From contig NZ_SCRH01000056.1 of the NCBI RefSeq assembly GCF_004298145.1, forward strand, positions 62,001 through 126,000: a DNA stretch of 64,000 bases. Reading direction: 5' to 3'. Numbering within the stretch: position 1 is the first letter of the stretch; each line of letters starts with the position of its first letter. A program made the translations under genes and the position numbers. This DNA comes from Mycobacterium sp. (GTDB taxonomy: Bacteria; Actinomycetota; Actinomycetes; Mycobacteriales; Mycobacteriaceae). Below the pieces are notes generated by a model. It saw only the letters and a list, made by a program, of their open reading frames with translations, had not been told where the DNA came from and did no database searches. Positions 50,174 through 58,964 of the stretch are shown here, piece by piece.

Positions 50174-51604
50174 TTGGACACCGTACTTGGTGTGTCGATG
50201 GCGCCGACCGCAGTCCGGATGGTGCTGGTCGAGGGGGAGAACGGCGACGGTGCCACCGTCGACGAGGACAATTTCGACGTCACGACGGCTGCTGATGCGG
50301 CAACCGTCACCGCCTCCGACCAGGTAATTTCCGCCATCTTGGGAACGCGTCAGGGCGCAGCGGAGGGTGGCTACCAACTGGCGTCGACCGGTGTCACGTT
50401 CACAGACCCGGTCGAGGCCGCCGCACTGCGCGACAAGCTCGCCGCCCACAAGGTGGAAAATGTGATGCTGGTCTCGGCCTTTCTGGCCGCGGCCGCGCTG
50501 GCCCAGGCGGTCGGCCACCAGACCAACTACGCGCAAACGGCGCTGCTGTACATCGAGCCCGATTCCGCGACGCTGGCGGTCGTCGACAGCGCCGACGGAT
50601 CCATCGCCGACGTCCGGCGCCACGCACTCCCCGAAGACGACGAGGCGGCGGTGGCCGAACTGGCCGCGTTGGTCTCGGGCGCGGAGAACATGGAGACCCG
50701 CCCGGACGCCGTGTTCGTCGTCGGCTCCGGCATCGACATCCCACTGATCAAGCCCGCGCTGGAAGCGGCGACCACCCTTCCGCTGACGGCGGCGGAGGAA
50801 CCGGAGACGGCACTGGCCCGGGGCGCGGCCCTGGCGTCGGCGCATGCCCCGCTGTTCGCGTCGTCCACCGCGGCACTGGCGTACGCGCAGGACCCCGGCA
50901 CCGGTGCGATCAACCCGCTCGCCGTGGCACCCGGCTACTTCGACGCGCCCGCTGATGCCGGCGCGGATGCCCTGGCGTACAGCGCCGTGCCCGACGACCT
51001 GGACGACTTCTTCACCGGCACGCAGACCGCCGCCACCGAGTTCGTCGACGCGGACTATCACGGACGCAACTCGTTCAAGTTGGTGGGAAGCGCGCTGGCG
51101 GCAGTCTTCGTCATCGGCGTGGTGGCGCTGGTCGTCTCACTGGCCATCGCCATCCGCCCGACCGCCAACGTGCGGCCCAGCCCGAACGAGAACGTCGTCG
51201 TCGCACCCACCCGGCCCGCCCCGGCACCCGCGGCTCCGGCTCCTGTTCAGGCGCCCGCGGCCCCCGCACCTGCTCCAGAGGCTCCTGCCCCGGCGCCCGC
51301 TCCGGAGGCTCCTGCGCCGGCACCCGTCCAAGTGGTCCCCGCGCCCGCTCCGGTCCACGTGCCTGCGGCTCCGCCGCCGGCACCGCCGCCGCTGGCACCC
51401 GTTCCGGTGCCGATCCCGTTGCCGATACCGGGCATCGGTGGTCCGCCCGGCGGCGGGTGGGGCCCCGGTGGCGGCGGCGACCATGGGGACCACGGCGACG
51501 ACGGCTTCCCCGGCGGAGGGCGCGGCGGCTTCGGCGGCGGCCACGGTCGCGGCGGCTTCGGTGGTGGCCCGCACATCGGCATCCCGGGCATCCCCGGGCT
51601 GTAA
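50174..51604 (+). CDS. DUF7159-type membrane protein (copy 5)
   Basis: The 476-residue copy starts at a TTG after TTGGAGGAGC. It keeps TVLGVSMAPTAVRMVLVEGE, LLYIEPDSATLAVVDS, FVVGSGIDIPLIKP and TALARGAALASAHAPLFASS. A membrane helix near residues 297-320 leads to a Pro/Ala tail and a Gly-rich end (GGRGGFGGGHGRGGFGGG). It is the last copy before udgA, 92 bases away. Confidence 0.8.
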   Translation: MDTVLGVSMAPTAVRMVLVEGENGDGATVDEDNFDVTTAADAATVTASDQVISAILGTRQGAAEGGYQLASTGVTFTDPVEAAALRDKLAAHKVENVMLVSAFLAAAALAQAVGHQTNYAQTALLYIEPDSATLAVVDSADGSIADVRRHALPEDDEAAVAELAALVSGAENMETRPDAVFVVGSGIDIPLIKPALEAATTLPLTAAEEPETALARGAALASAHAPLFASSTAALAYAQDPGTGAINPLAVAPGYFDAPADAGADALAYSAVPDDLDDFFTGTQTAATEFVDADYHGRNSFKLVGSALAAVFVIGVVALVVSLAIAIRPTANVRPSPNENVVVAPTRPAPAPAAPAPVQAPAAPAPAPEAPAPAPAPEAPAPAPVQVVPAPAPVHVPAAPPPAPPPLAPVPVPIPLPIPGIGGPPGGGWGPGGGGDHGDHGDDGFPGGGRGGFGGGHGRGGFGGGPHIGIPGIPGL

Positions 51605-51696
51605 CACGCGGATCGGCGGCCACCCGTCATCTGCCGTTTGCCTCCCGCTTAGCCCGGCGATGCAGTCAGCTCATCGGGGCCGCTTACACCAGTGGT

Positions 51697-53025
51697 ATGC
51701 GATGCACCGTGTTCGGCACGGGTTACCTCGGCGCCACCCACGCGGTTGGGATGGCGGCGCTGGGACACGACGTCCTCGGGATCGACATCGACCCGGGCAA
51801 GGTGGCCAAGCTCGCCGCGGGTGACATCCCCTTCTACGAGCCTGGCCTGCGAAAGCTGTTGAAGGAGAACCTGGCCGCGGGCCGTCTGTGCTTCACCAGC
51901 GACTACGACATGGCCGCCGACTTCGCCGACCTGCACTTCCTGGGCGTGGGCACGCCGCAGAAGAAGGGCGAATACGGCGCCGACCTGCGCCACGTCTATG
52001 CCGTCATCGACGAGTTGGTGCCCCGGTTGACGACGTCGGCGGTGCTGGTCGGCAAATCGACGGTTCCGGTGGGCACCGCGGCCGAGTTGAACCAACGCGC
52101 GGCCGCGCTGGCGCCGCGCGGTGTCGACGTCGAAGTCGCCTGGAATCCGGAGTTTCTGCGCGAGGGCTACGCCGTGCAGGACACGCTCCGTCCGGACCGG
52201 ATTGTGCTGGGGATACAACAGGATTCGATGCGCGCCGAGGTCGCCGTTCGTGAACTGTACGGACCGCTGCTCGACGCTGGGGTGCCGTTCCTGGTGACGG
52301 ACCTGCAAACCGCGGAGTTGGTCAAGGTCTCCGCCAATGCCTTTCTGGCGACCAAGATCTCGTTTATCAACGCCATATCCGAAGTGTGCGAGGCCGCCGG
52401 TGCCGACGTCAGCCTGCTCGCCGATGCGCTCGGATACGACCCCCGGATAGGACGTCAATTCCTCACCGCCGGTTTGGGTTTCGGTGGTGGCTGCCTGCCC
52501 AAGGACATCCGGGCATTCATGGCGCGCGCGGGCGAGCTGGGGGCCGACCAGGCGCTGACGTTCCTGCGCGAGGTGGACAGCATCAACATGCGCCGCCGCA
52601 CCCGGATGGTGGAACTGGCCAGCGCGGCATGCGGCGGCTCGCTGCTGGGCGCCAACGTCGCGGTGCTCGGCGCGGCGTTCAAACCCGAATCCGACGATGT
52701 GCGTGACTCACCGGCGCTCAACGTCGCGGGGCAACTGCAGCTCAACGGCGCCGCGGTCAACGTCTATGACCCCAAGGCCCTGGACAACGCGCAGCGCCTG
52801 TTCCCGACGCTGAACTATGCGGTCTCGGTCGAAGAGGCCTGCGAGCGCGCCGATGCGGTGCTGGTGCTCACCGAGTGGCGGCAATTCGTCGAGCTCGATC
52901 CCGACGATCTGGCCGACCAGGTGCGGGCCCGCGTCATCGTCGACGGCCGCAACTGCCTGGACACCGCCCGCTGGCAGCGGGCGGGTTGGCGGGTATACCG
53001 GCTCGGCGCGCCGCGGCCCGAGTGA
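51697..53025 (+). CDS. udgA: UDP-glucose 6-dehydrogenase
   Basis: The 442-residue enzyme has the N-terminal NAD motif VFGTGYLGATHA, the TVPVGT segment, the central NPEFLREGYA motif and the catalytic cysteine Cys266 in FGGGCLPKD. The C-terminal UDP-binding domain includes VLGAAFKPESDDVRDSP. It oxidises UDP-glucose to UDP-glucuronate for envelope polysaccharides or glycolipids. Place and length match Rv0322. Start at ATG 51697; frames extending upstream overlap the previous gene. Confidence 0.95.
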   Translation: MRCTVFGTGYLGATHAVGMAALGHDVLGIDIDPGKVAKLAAGDIPFYEPGLRKLLKENLAAGRLCFTSDYDMAADFADLHFLGVGTPQKKGEYGADLRHVYAVIDELVPRLTTSAVLVGKSTVPVGTAAELNQRAAALAPRGVDVEVAWNPEFLREGYAVQDTLRPDRIVLGIQQDSMRAEVAVRELYGPLLDAGVPFLVTDLQTAELVKVSANAFLATKISFINAISEVCEAAGADVSLLADALGYDPRIGRQFLTAGLGFGGGCLPKDIRAFMARAGELGADQALTFLREVDSINMRRRTRMVELASAACGGSLLGANVAVLGAAFKPESDDVRDSPALNVAGQLQLNGAAVNVYDPKALDNAQRLFPTLNYAVSVEEACERADAVLVLTEWRQFVELDPDDLADQVRARVIVDGRNCLDTARWQRAGWRVYRLGAPRPE

Positions 53026-53039
53026 CGACGGTGGTCGCC

Positions 53040-53786
53040 TCAGTCCACTCGTGTCGCGTTAACCACCCACACTGGTGTGTGCACCAGATAGTCCTGCAGT
53101 AACGGTTCCAGTATTTGAAGGCGTTCCAGCCAGGGTTGGAACAAGGCCGCGTCCTGCGACCTGTCGAGCTGTTCCAACACGCTGAACATGTGCTCGAAAA
53201 CCTCTGGGCTGTAGATGGATTGAAGAGTTCCGGTGCTCATATGGTCGATGCGCCACCCGGCCGCCGGAAGTATTCGCGCAAAATTCTCCGCGGGGATCCC
53301 CTCCAACTGCAGGCCGTTGACGTTGCCGCAGCCGTCCTCGAACATGAATAGCCGGGCCCCGGGCCGCGTGGCTCGGTGCAGGGCCTGCGCGTATTGCGAT
53401 TGTGTCTCCTCGTCGCCTTCGAACACGTGGTAAAACGACACGTCGACGACGGTGTCGAACCGATCCTCAAACCCAGCAAGCAGGGTTGCGTCGGCCACCT
53501 GGAAGTCGACCGAAACCCCGGCGCGTTCAGCGTTGCGCTGGGCCAGGTCGATCGCGACCGGTGATTCATCGATCGCGGTCACCGAATAACCCATCGACGC
53601 GTAATGGATTGCGTGATGTCCCGGCCCGGTGCCAGGATCGAGCACCTCCCCGCGCAGCGCACCATAAGCCACCAACTGCTGCACGGCCGGTTGTGGCCCG
53701 CCGATGTCCCAGGGCGCCAGAGCGGGGAGGTCCGCTTCCGCGCGACTGTCGCCGTAGAGCCTGTCGAACCCTGCGTCCGAGCTCAT
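53040..53786 (-). CDS. Class I SAM-dependent methyltransferase
   Basis: The 248-residue protein has motif I EVLDPGTGPGHHAIHYA near residue 50, motif II TAIDESP, and VVDVSFYHVFEG. The substrate is unknown. The ATG at 53786 has GAGGAGC at a good distance; the in-frame ATG at 53804 would add six residues. It is divergent from the luciferase-like oxidoreductase gene with about 220 bases between. Confidence 0.8.
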   Translation of the reverse strand: MSSDAGFDRLYGDSRAEADLPALAPWDIGGPQPAVQQLVAYGALRGEVLDPGTGPGHHAIHYASMGYSVTAIDESPVAIDLAQRNAERAGVSVDFQVADATLLAGFEDRFDTVVDVSFYHVFEGDEETQSQYAQALHRATRPGARLFMFEDGCGNVNGLQLEGIPAENFARILPAAGWRIDHMSTGTLQSIYSPEVFEHMFSVLEQLDRSQDAALFQPWLERLQILEPLLQDYLVHTPVWVVNATRVD

Positions 53787-54004
53787 ATCGTGGGTGCTCC
53801 TCATGTGTTTGTCGGCCTCGGATCTGGCAACGGCGTCATGATCGGTTGGATCCGTCGTTTGCCGACAACCGAATTCGTCGTCCGGCCATCCGGGCCAGGC
53901 TATCGCGCCCGGGTGTCCACCGTTGGTCCACGGATGTTCACCACCACGACACCCGAACCGTGCGGAACGCGTGGCAAGGTGGATTCGCTTGAACTGACGC
54001 GTGA

Positions 54005-55063
54005 GTGGAGACGGTGCGGCTTTCTGTCCTTGATCTGGTGCCGGTCCGTCGCGACCAATCCTCGTCCGATGCCCTGGCTGCCACACTGCAACTGGCCCTG
54101 ACCGCTGACCGGGTCGGCTTCACGCGATACTGGGTCGCCGAACATCACAACCTCCCGTCGGTCGCGGCGACCAGCCCACCGGTGCTGGTCGCCTTGATCG
54201 CGGCGCATACGTCGCGCCTGCGGGTGGGCTCGGGCGGTGTGATGTTGCCGAATCACGCGCCACTTGCGGTCGCTGAGCAGTTCGCCTTGCTGGAAGCCGC
54301 GTATCCGGGACGGATTGATCTCGGCGTCGGCCGCGCGGCCGGTTCCGATCCTGTGACGTCACTCGTCCTGCGGGGATGGAGCGGACGGGACATGGCGGCT
54401 ATCGAGCAACTCGTCGACGACTTCCCCGGACATCTCGACGACGTCGCCGCGCTGATCGATCCATCCGGAGTGACCGTGCAATTGCGCGACGGCGGTTACC
54501 AACTCAAGGCGACCCCCGCTGCCGTCAGCAAGCCACACCTTTGGCTGCTGGGATCGTCCCTGTTCTCGGCGGAGCTAGCCGCGGCCAAAGGACTGCCGTA
54601 TGTGTTCGCTCATCACTTGTTCGGCAAGGGAACCGAGGAGGCGCTGGCGCTTTACCGGTCACGGTTTGTGCCCAGCGCGCTGGCACCCGAGCCGACGACG
54701 TTGATGACCGTGAACACGGTTGTTGCCGAAACGCGGGACGAGGCAATTGCTTTGATGCTGCCGGACCTGCACATGCTGGCCCGCCTGGAGACGGGACTGC
54801 CACTCGGTCCACTCGGTCTTGTTGAGGACGCGCAAGCAGCCACCCTCACCCCACAGCAGCAGCACATCGTGGAGGGCGGGCTCATGCGCGCCGTCGTCGG
54901 CACACCTGTCGAAGCTGCCGAACAACTGCGTGCGCTGGCGCGACGGTTCGGTGTCGACGAGGTGATGGTGAATCCGGTTGCCTCCGCGCGGCTCGGGGCC
55001 GACCCGAAGGCCACCACGGCCCGTGCGGCTACGTTGGAATTGCTTGCAGCAGCGCTCTTCTGA
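54005..55063 (+). CDS. LLM-class luciferase-like flavin-dependent oxidoreductase
   Basis: The 352-residue TIM-barrel protein shows the family marks YWVAEHHNLP (the EHH motif), GSGGVMLPNHAPL, and RIDLGVGRAAGSDP. It belongs to the MsnO8-type F420/FMN-dependent group. The substrate is unknown. The start is GTG 54005 after a weak site. It is followed after 240 bases by the PE-PPE cassette. Confidence 0.85.
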   Translation: METVRLSVLDLVPVRRDQSSSDALAATLQLALTADRVGFTRYWVAEHHNLPSVAATSPPVLVALIAAHTSRLRVGSGGVMLPNHAPLAVAEQFALLEAAYPGRIDLGVGRAAGSDPVTSLVLRGWSGRDMAAIEQLVDDFPGHLDDVAALIDPSGVTVQLRDGGYQLKATPAAVSKPHLWLLGSSLFSAELAAAKGLPYVFAHHLFGKGTEEALALYRSRFVPSALAPEPTTLMTVNTVVAETRDEAIALMLPDLHMLARLETGLPLGPLGLVEDAQAATLTPQQQHIVEGGLMRAVVGTPVEAAEQLRALARRFGVDEVMVNPVASARLGADPKATTARAATLELLAAALF

Positions 55064-55210
55064 AGCGCTGCGCCTCGGTAGGCATTCAACCGAGCCGGCC
55101 GGATACGGCGAGCGACCTTACGGGAGCGTTACCAAACACGAACACCGAGTAAACGGCGGCTTGTCTGTGTCCGAACAATCCGCGCCACGGTGGAACCCGC
55201 TGCGCCCGGA

Positions 55211-55259
55211 ATCTATCGTGACACGAGTGTCGTGACACGATAATCGTGCCGCGATAGAT
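55211..55259. promoter_or_regulatory. Three phased 11-bp palindromes upstream of the PE gene
   Basis: TCGTGACACGA, a perfect palindrome, occurs at 55216-55226 and 55230-55240; a degenerate third copy TCGTGCCGCGA is at 55244-55254. The period is exactly 14 bp. Outer arms ATCTATCG (55211-55218) and CGATAGAT (55252-55259) enclose all three. The array ends 45 bases before the PE start, inside the promoter region. This is a strong candidate for cooperative repressor binding. Confidence 0.72.
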
Positions 55260-55303
55260 CTCTGACACACGTGACGCAAGAAGATTATGAGGGAGGAAAG
55301 CGC

Positions 55304-55603
55304 ATGTCGTTCGTCACCACCCAGCCGGAAGCGCTGGCATTAGCGGCGGCCAATCTGCAGGCCATCGGAAACGCGATGTCGGCCCACAATGCGGCCGTGG
55401 CAGCACCCACCACCGGGGTTATTCCAGCGGCAGCCGACGAGGTGTCGGCGCTGACCGCGGCGCAGTTCGCCGCGCATGGCCAGAGCTACCAGGCGGTGAG
55501 TGCCCAGGCCGCTTCCATTCACGCGATGTTCGTGAGCATGCTGAGCAGCAGCGCCACGTCCTACGCGGAGACCGAGGCCGCCAACGCGGTCGCGGCCCGT
55601 TAG
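55304..55603 (+). CDS. PE family protein
   Basis: The 99-residue protein is a minimal PE domain: MSFVTTQPEALALAAANLQA with Pro-Glu at positions 8-9, and the YxxxE secretion motif as SYAETEAANA near residue 88. It should pair with the following PPE as a helical heterodimer exported by a type VII system (ESX-5 most likely for this subtype). The ATG follows GGGAGGAAAG. The PPE gene starts 18 bases after the stop. Confidence 0.95.
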   Translation: MSFVTTQPEALALAAANLQAIGNAMSAHNAAVAAPTTGVIPAAADEVSALTAAQFAAHGQSYQAVSAQAASIHAMFVSMLSSSATSYAETEAANAVAAR

Positions 55604-55621
55604 ACGGCGCAGGTAACCGCA

Positions 55622-56842
55622 ATGGACTTTGGAGCGCTACCGCCGGAAATCAATTCCGCCAGAATGTATTCCGGCCCCGGTGCGGGGCCGATAATGGCCG
55701 CCGCGACGGCCTGGAAAGGGGTGGCCGCCGAGCTGAATGCGACGGCCGCCTCCTACGGTTCGGTGGTGACCAGGCTCAGTGGGGAGGAGTGGCTCGGTGC
55801 CGCGTCGACGTCGATGGCTGAAGCGGCGGCGCCCTATGTCGCGTGGATGAACAGCGCGGGTGCCCAGGCCGAGCTAATTGCGAATCGAGCCCTGGCGGCA
55901 GCAGCCGCCTACGAGCAGGCGTTCGCGATGACGGTGCCCCCGCCGATGATCGCGGCGAACCGGGCTCTGTTACAGGAACTGGTTGCGACAAACGTTGTGG
56001 GGCAAAACACCCCGGCAATTGCCAGCACCGAAACCCAATACGGTGAATTCTGGGCCCAGGATGCCGCCGCCATGTACGGCTATGCGGGGCACGCCGCGGC
56101 GGCCACTCAAATCAAGCCGTTCACCCAACCGCCGCAGACCACCAATCCCACCGGTGCGGCGACGCAAGCTGCGACGGTCTCTCATGCCACCGCAAGCAAG
56201 TCGCTGACCTCGACGGGCAATGCGCTGCAGGCGCTGACGACACCCGCGGCGGCCACGACTGGCACGACGCCCACGGCGACAACTCCGACATCGACACCGA
56301 CGTCCTCGTTGTCGAGCCTGTGCAGCCTCTTCAAAAGCCCGGCGCTGAGCGCCGCGAATTCCACCTACAGCAATTTCATCCACTCCGCCAATTTCGGTGC
56401 GCGGGGTATCTGCGCGGTGTGGCGTGGTCTGAGTGGCGGCATGGGCGCGACAAAAATGGCGGGAACAGCCGCCAAGGCGGCCGCTGGGGCCGCCAAAGCG
56501 GCTGGGGGGGCAGCGAAGGCGGCAGCCGGCCTGGGCGCCGTGGGTAGCCTCGGCGGGATCGCCGGACACGTCGGCAGGGCGGGCCTGATCGGCGCGATGT
56601 CCGTGCCACCGGGCTGGGCCCCACCGGCTCCGGCGGCGGTGACGACCGGTTTCGTCTCGGGCGGCACGTGGGAACCGTTGGGCGGCATGGCCGGTACGGT
56701 CCACGAAGCCGCCGCCCAAGGAGTGCCCGGCATGCCCGGAGTACCGGCGGCGACGGGCGGAATGGGACGCGGCGCGGCCTTCAGTGCGCCCAGATACGGT
56801 GCCCGTGTCACCGTGATGCCACGCCCTCCCATCGGCGGGTAG
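55622..56842 (+). CDS. PPE family protein, SVP subfamily (copy 1)
   Basis: The 406-residue protein has the PPE domain (residues 1-175) beginning MDFGALPPEINSARM, with WLG at about residue 57 and the typical EMWAQDA-type end (EFWAQDAAAMYGYAG). The C-terminal part has the SVP motif GAMSVPPGWAPPAP near residue 325, and Ala/Thr-rich linkers. It is cotranscribed with the PE gene. PPE-SVP proteins are exported to the cell surface; a specific role is not known. Confidence 0.93.
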   Translation: MDFGALPPEINSARMYSGPGAGPIMAAATAWKGVAAELNATAASYGSVVTRLSGEEWLGAASTSMAEAAAPYVAWMNSAGAQAELIANRALAAAAAYEQAFAMTVPPPMIAANRALLQELVATNVVGQNTPAIASTETQYGEFWAQDAAAMYGYAGHAAAATQIKPFTQPPQTTNPTGAATQAATVSHATASKSLTSTGNALQALTTPAAATTGTTPTATTPTSTPTSSLSSLCSLFKSPALSAANSTYSNFIHSANFGARGICAVWRGLSGGMGATKMAGTAAKAAAGAAKAAGGAAKAAAGLGAVGSLGGIAGHVGRAGLIGAMSVPPGWAPPAPAAVTTGFVSGGTWEPLGGMAGTVHEAAAQGVPGMPGVPAATGGMGRGAAFSAPRYGARVTVMPRPPIGG

Positions 56843-57010
56843 CGCAACGGGGTAACCGTGGTGTCGCCGAAATACTTTCGGATTGGCTGCACCGCAACGT
56901 ATTTGGTGACTGGCCGGGAGCCCGGTCCGTTTCATTCCCGGCCGTTGAGACGGTTTCGGGTATGACAGCACGCATTGTCGATGCCGTTTGGCGAGCTTAG
57001 GAAGAGTGGA

Positions 57011-58180
57011 ATGATCGACTTCGGAGCGTTACCGCCGGAGATCAATTCCGGTCGTATGTATACGGGTCCGGGGGCCATGCCCCTGTTGGCCGCCGCGGCA
57101 GCATGGGATGAGTTGTCGTCGGAATTGGGTTCGACGGCGGCCATGTATGGGCTGACGGTCACGGAACTGACCGGCGGGCCCTGGGTCGGCCCGGCATCAA
57201 TGACGATGCTGGGCGCTGCGGTGCCCTACGTGGCGTGGCTGACTGCCACCGCGGGCCAGGCGGAGCTGGCGGCCACCCGAGCCAAGGCCGCCGCCGCGGC
57301 CTATGAGGCCGCGTTTGAGATGACGGTGCCACCTCCCGTGATCGCGGCCAACCGTGCTCAGTTGATGTTGCTGATCGCGACCAACTTCTTCGGTCAGAAC
57401 ACGCCGGCGATCGCCGCCACGGAAGCACACTACGCAGAGATGTGGGCGCAGGACGCCACTGCGATGTACGGCTACGCAGGCAGTTCGGCCGCAGCCTCGA
57501 CAGTGACGCCCTTCACCCGGCCTCCGCAGACGACTAACCAGGGCGGGTTGAGTGGACAGGCCGCCGCGGTCAGCCATGCCGCCAGCACACCGTCAGGATC
57601 TCCGACAACGGTTCCGTCGGCGCCGACGAACCTGACCGCTGCGACGCCAACGCCGAGTCCGTCCGCTTCGACCGCTCCGTCGTCGTCGGCCCTGACGACC
57701 CTCAACAACGGATGGAGCTCCGGATTGAGCTGGACCAACGGCAGTGCCATGCACTCGCTGTGTGCGGTGTGGCGGTACACCATCCAAACCGATGAATACC
57801 CGAAAGCACTCAAGGCGATCAACGAAGTGAGCGGCGTGGCCAACGCCGTGGGTGGACCGGCAAAGGCGGTAGCTCCGGCGCTTGGCCCGCTACCGGGCCC
57901 CCACGGGGGGGCACCCGTCGCGGCGACCATGGGCCGCGCCACACAGGTTGGTGCATTGTCGGTGCCGGGCAACTTCCCGGGAGCCACTCCGACGTTGATG
58001 AGCTCCACTGTCACAGCGGAGCTCGCGGACGGCGGAGCAGCCAGCAAGCTTCCGGGAGGCATGCTCGGAATGCCCGGAGTGCCCGGGGCGCGATCGGCAG
58101 CCGGCGGCCACGGCTTGAGATTCGTTCCCCGATACGGCTACCGCAACAAAGTGATGGTCCAACCGCCGGGTGCTGGGTAG
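57011..58180 (+). CDS. PPE family protein, SVP subfamily (copy 2)
   Basis: The 389-residue protein starts MIDFGALPPEINSGRM and is a paralogue of the preceding PPE (shared TVPPPVIAANRAQL and EMWAQDATAMYGYAG). The C-terminal SVP motif is GALSVPGNF near residue 317. It lies 168 bases after the first PPE gene with its own GGAAG site, and may share the same PE partner. Confidence 0.93.
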   Translation: MIDFGALPPEINSGRMYTGPGAMPLLAAAAAWDELSSELGSTAAMYGLTVTELTGGPWVGPASMTMLGAAVPYVAWLTATAGQAELAATRAKAAAAAYEAAFEMTVPPPVIAANRAQLMLLIATNFFGQNTPAIAATEAHYAEMWAQDATAMYGYAGSSAAASTVTPFTRPPQTTNQGGLSGQAAAVSHAASTPSGSPTTVPSAPTNLTAATPTPSPSASTAPSSSALTTLNNGWSSGLSWTNGSAMHSLCAVWRYTIQTDEYPKALKAINEVSGVANAVGGPAKAVAPALGPLPGPHGGAPVAATMGRATQVGALSVPGNFPGATPTLMSSTVTAELADGGAASKLPGGMLGMPGVPGARSAAGGHGLRFVPRYGYRNKVMVQPPGAG

Positions 58181-58262
58181 CTGGTGGGGGTCCGGCCCGC
58201 CGGCCGTAGTGAGTAATCCTGGCATCCGACGCAAACGCGACGCATGCCATATCGTTGCGCGC

Positions 58263-58649
58263 ATGGGCCTCACCGATGACGTCTACGCGCAGTTGTTGCA
58301 ACTGCGGACGGAGCTGCGCCGCTTCGAGCGGTGGAGCACCGAGCAGGCCCAATCGGCCGGGCTGACACCGATGCAACACCAGCTGCTGCTGGCCGTGCGC
58401 GGCCACGCGGATCGCCGGGGGCCGACCATCGGCGAAGTCGCGGAATACCTGTTGCTGCAGCACCACAGTGCGGGCGAACTGACAACGCGTGCCGAGTCGG
58501 CGGGCCTGGTCCGGCGCGTCCGCGACAGTTCCGATCATCGCCTGATCCGGCTCGTGCTCACCGATGTGGGTCGCGACCGCTTGGAAGCGCTCACCTCAAT
58601 GCATCTCGAAGAACTGCAGCGGCTGACGATAGCGCCAGAGCTGCCGTGA
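58263..58649 (+). CDS. MarR-family transcriptional regulator
   Basis: The 128-residue protein has the MarR winged HTH: GLTPMQHQLLLAVRGH, GPTIGEVAEYLLLQHHSAGEL (recognition region) and the wing DSSDHRLIRLVLTDVGRD. It probably binds a palindrome as a dimer. It is oriented toward a 310-base region rich in inverted repeats, including a perfect 11-bp palindrome at 58756-58783. Confidence 0.88.
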   Translation: MGLTDDVYAQLLQLRTELRRFERWSTEQAQSAGLTPMQHQLLLAVRGHADRRGPTIGEVAEYLLLQHHSAGELTTRAESAGLVRRVRDSSDHRLIRLVLTDVGRDRLEALTSMHLEELQRLTIAPELP

Positions 58650-58702
58650 TCGGCGTCGCGCCACCCGGTGGCGGCCGCTGGGTGTGACGGCGCTTTCATA
58701 GC

Positions 58703-58757
58703 CCACGACGCCCGGGGGCTGCTGTGTCAGCAGGTTCCACCACCCGGGTCGTCGTGG
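58703..58757. other. Nested inverted repeats (possible structured RNA or terminator)
   Basis: Outer arms CCACGACG-CCCGGG (58703-58716) and CCCGGGTCGTCGTGG (58743-58757) pair with a one-base bulge; within the loop CTGCTG (58719-58724) pairs with CAGCAG (58728-58733). The MarR stop is 54 bases upstream, so it may serve as its terminator or as a leader for what follows. Confidence 0.5.
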
Positions 58758-58783
58758 AAAGTGTTGCCGCAACAACACTTTCC
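58756..58783. promoter_or_regulatory. Perfect 11-bp inverted repeat, candidate operator
   Basis: GGAAAGTGTTG (58756-58766) and CAACACTTTCC (58773-58783) are exact reverse complements separated by six bases. The size and symmetry are typical of a dimeric regulator site; the adjacent MarR protein is an obvious candidate. It lies 27 bases before a 49-codon open frame. Confidence 0.6.
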
Positions 58784-58809
58784 TATGTTGATCCCGAAGG
58801 CGTTCGGTG

Positions 58810-58959
58810 ATGGTGCTGTTCATACCGCAGGACATCTACCACGTCGACGTCGCCGGAAAGTTCTTCCTCGTCGCGATGCCGGCACTCGTGGCGGCGAGCG
58901 CCGGATCGGCGTGCATCAGCGACGTGGATCACCGCATCCGGCACCGGCGAGTAGCCTGA
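58810..58959 (+). CDS. Small 49-residue protein (uncertain)
   Basis: The frame MVLFIPQDIYHVDVAGKFFL... has a hydrophobic middle (FFLVAMPALVAASAGSA) that could span a membrane once, and a basic end. No clear binding site precedes ATG 58810 or GTG 58807. Its place just behind a strong palindrome makes it a possible regulated small membrane protein; it may also be chance. Confidence 0.3.
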   Translation: MVLFIPQDIYHVDVAGKFFLVAMPALVAASAGSACISDVDHRIRHRRVA

Positions 58960-58964
58960 CCGGC

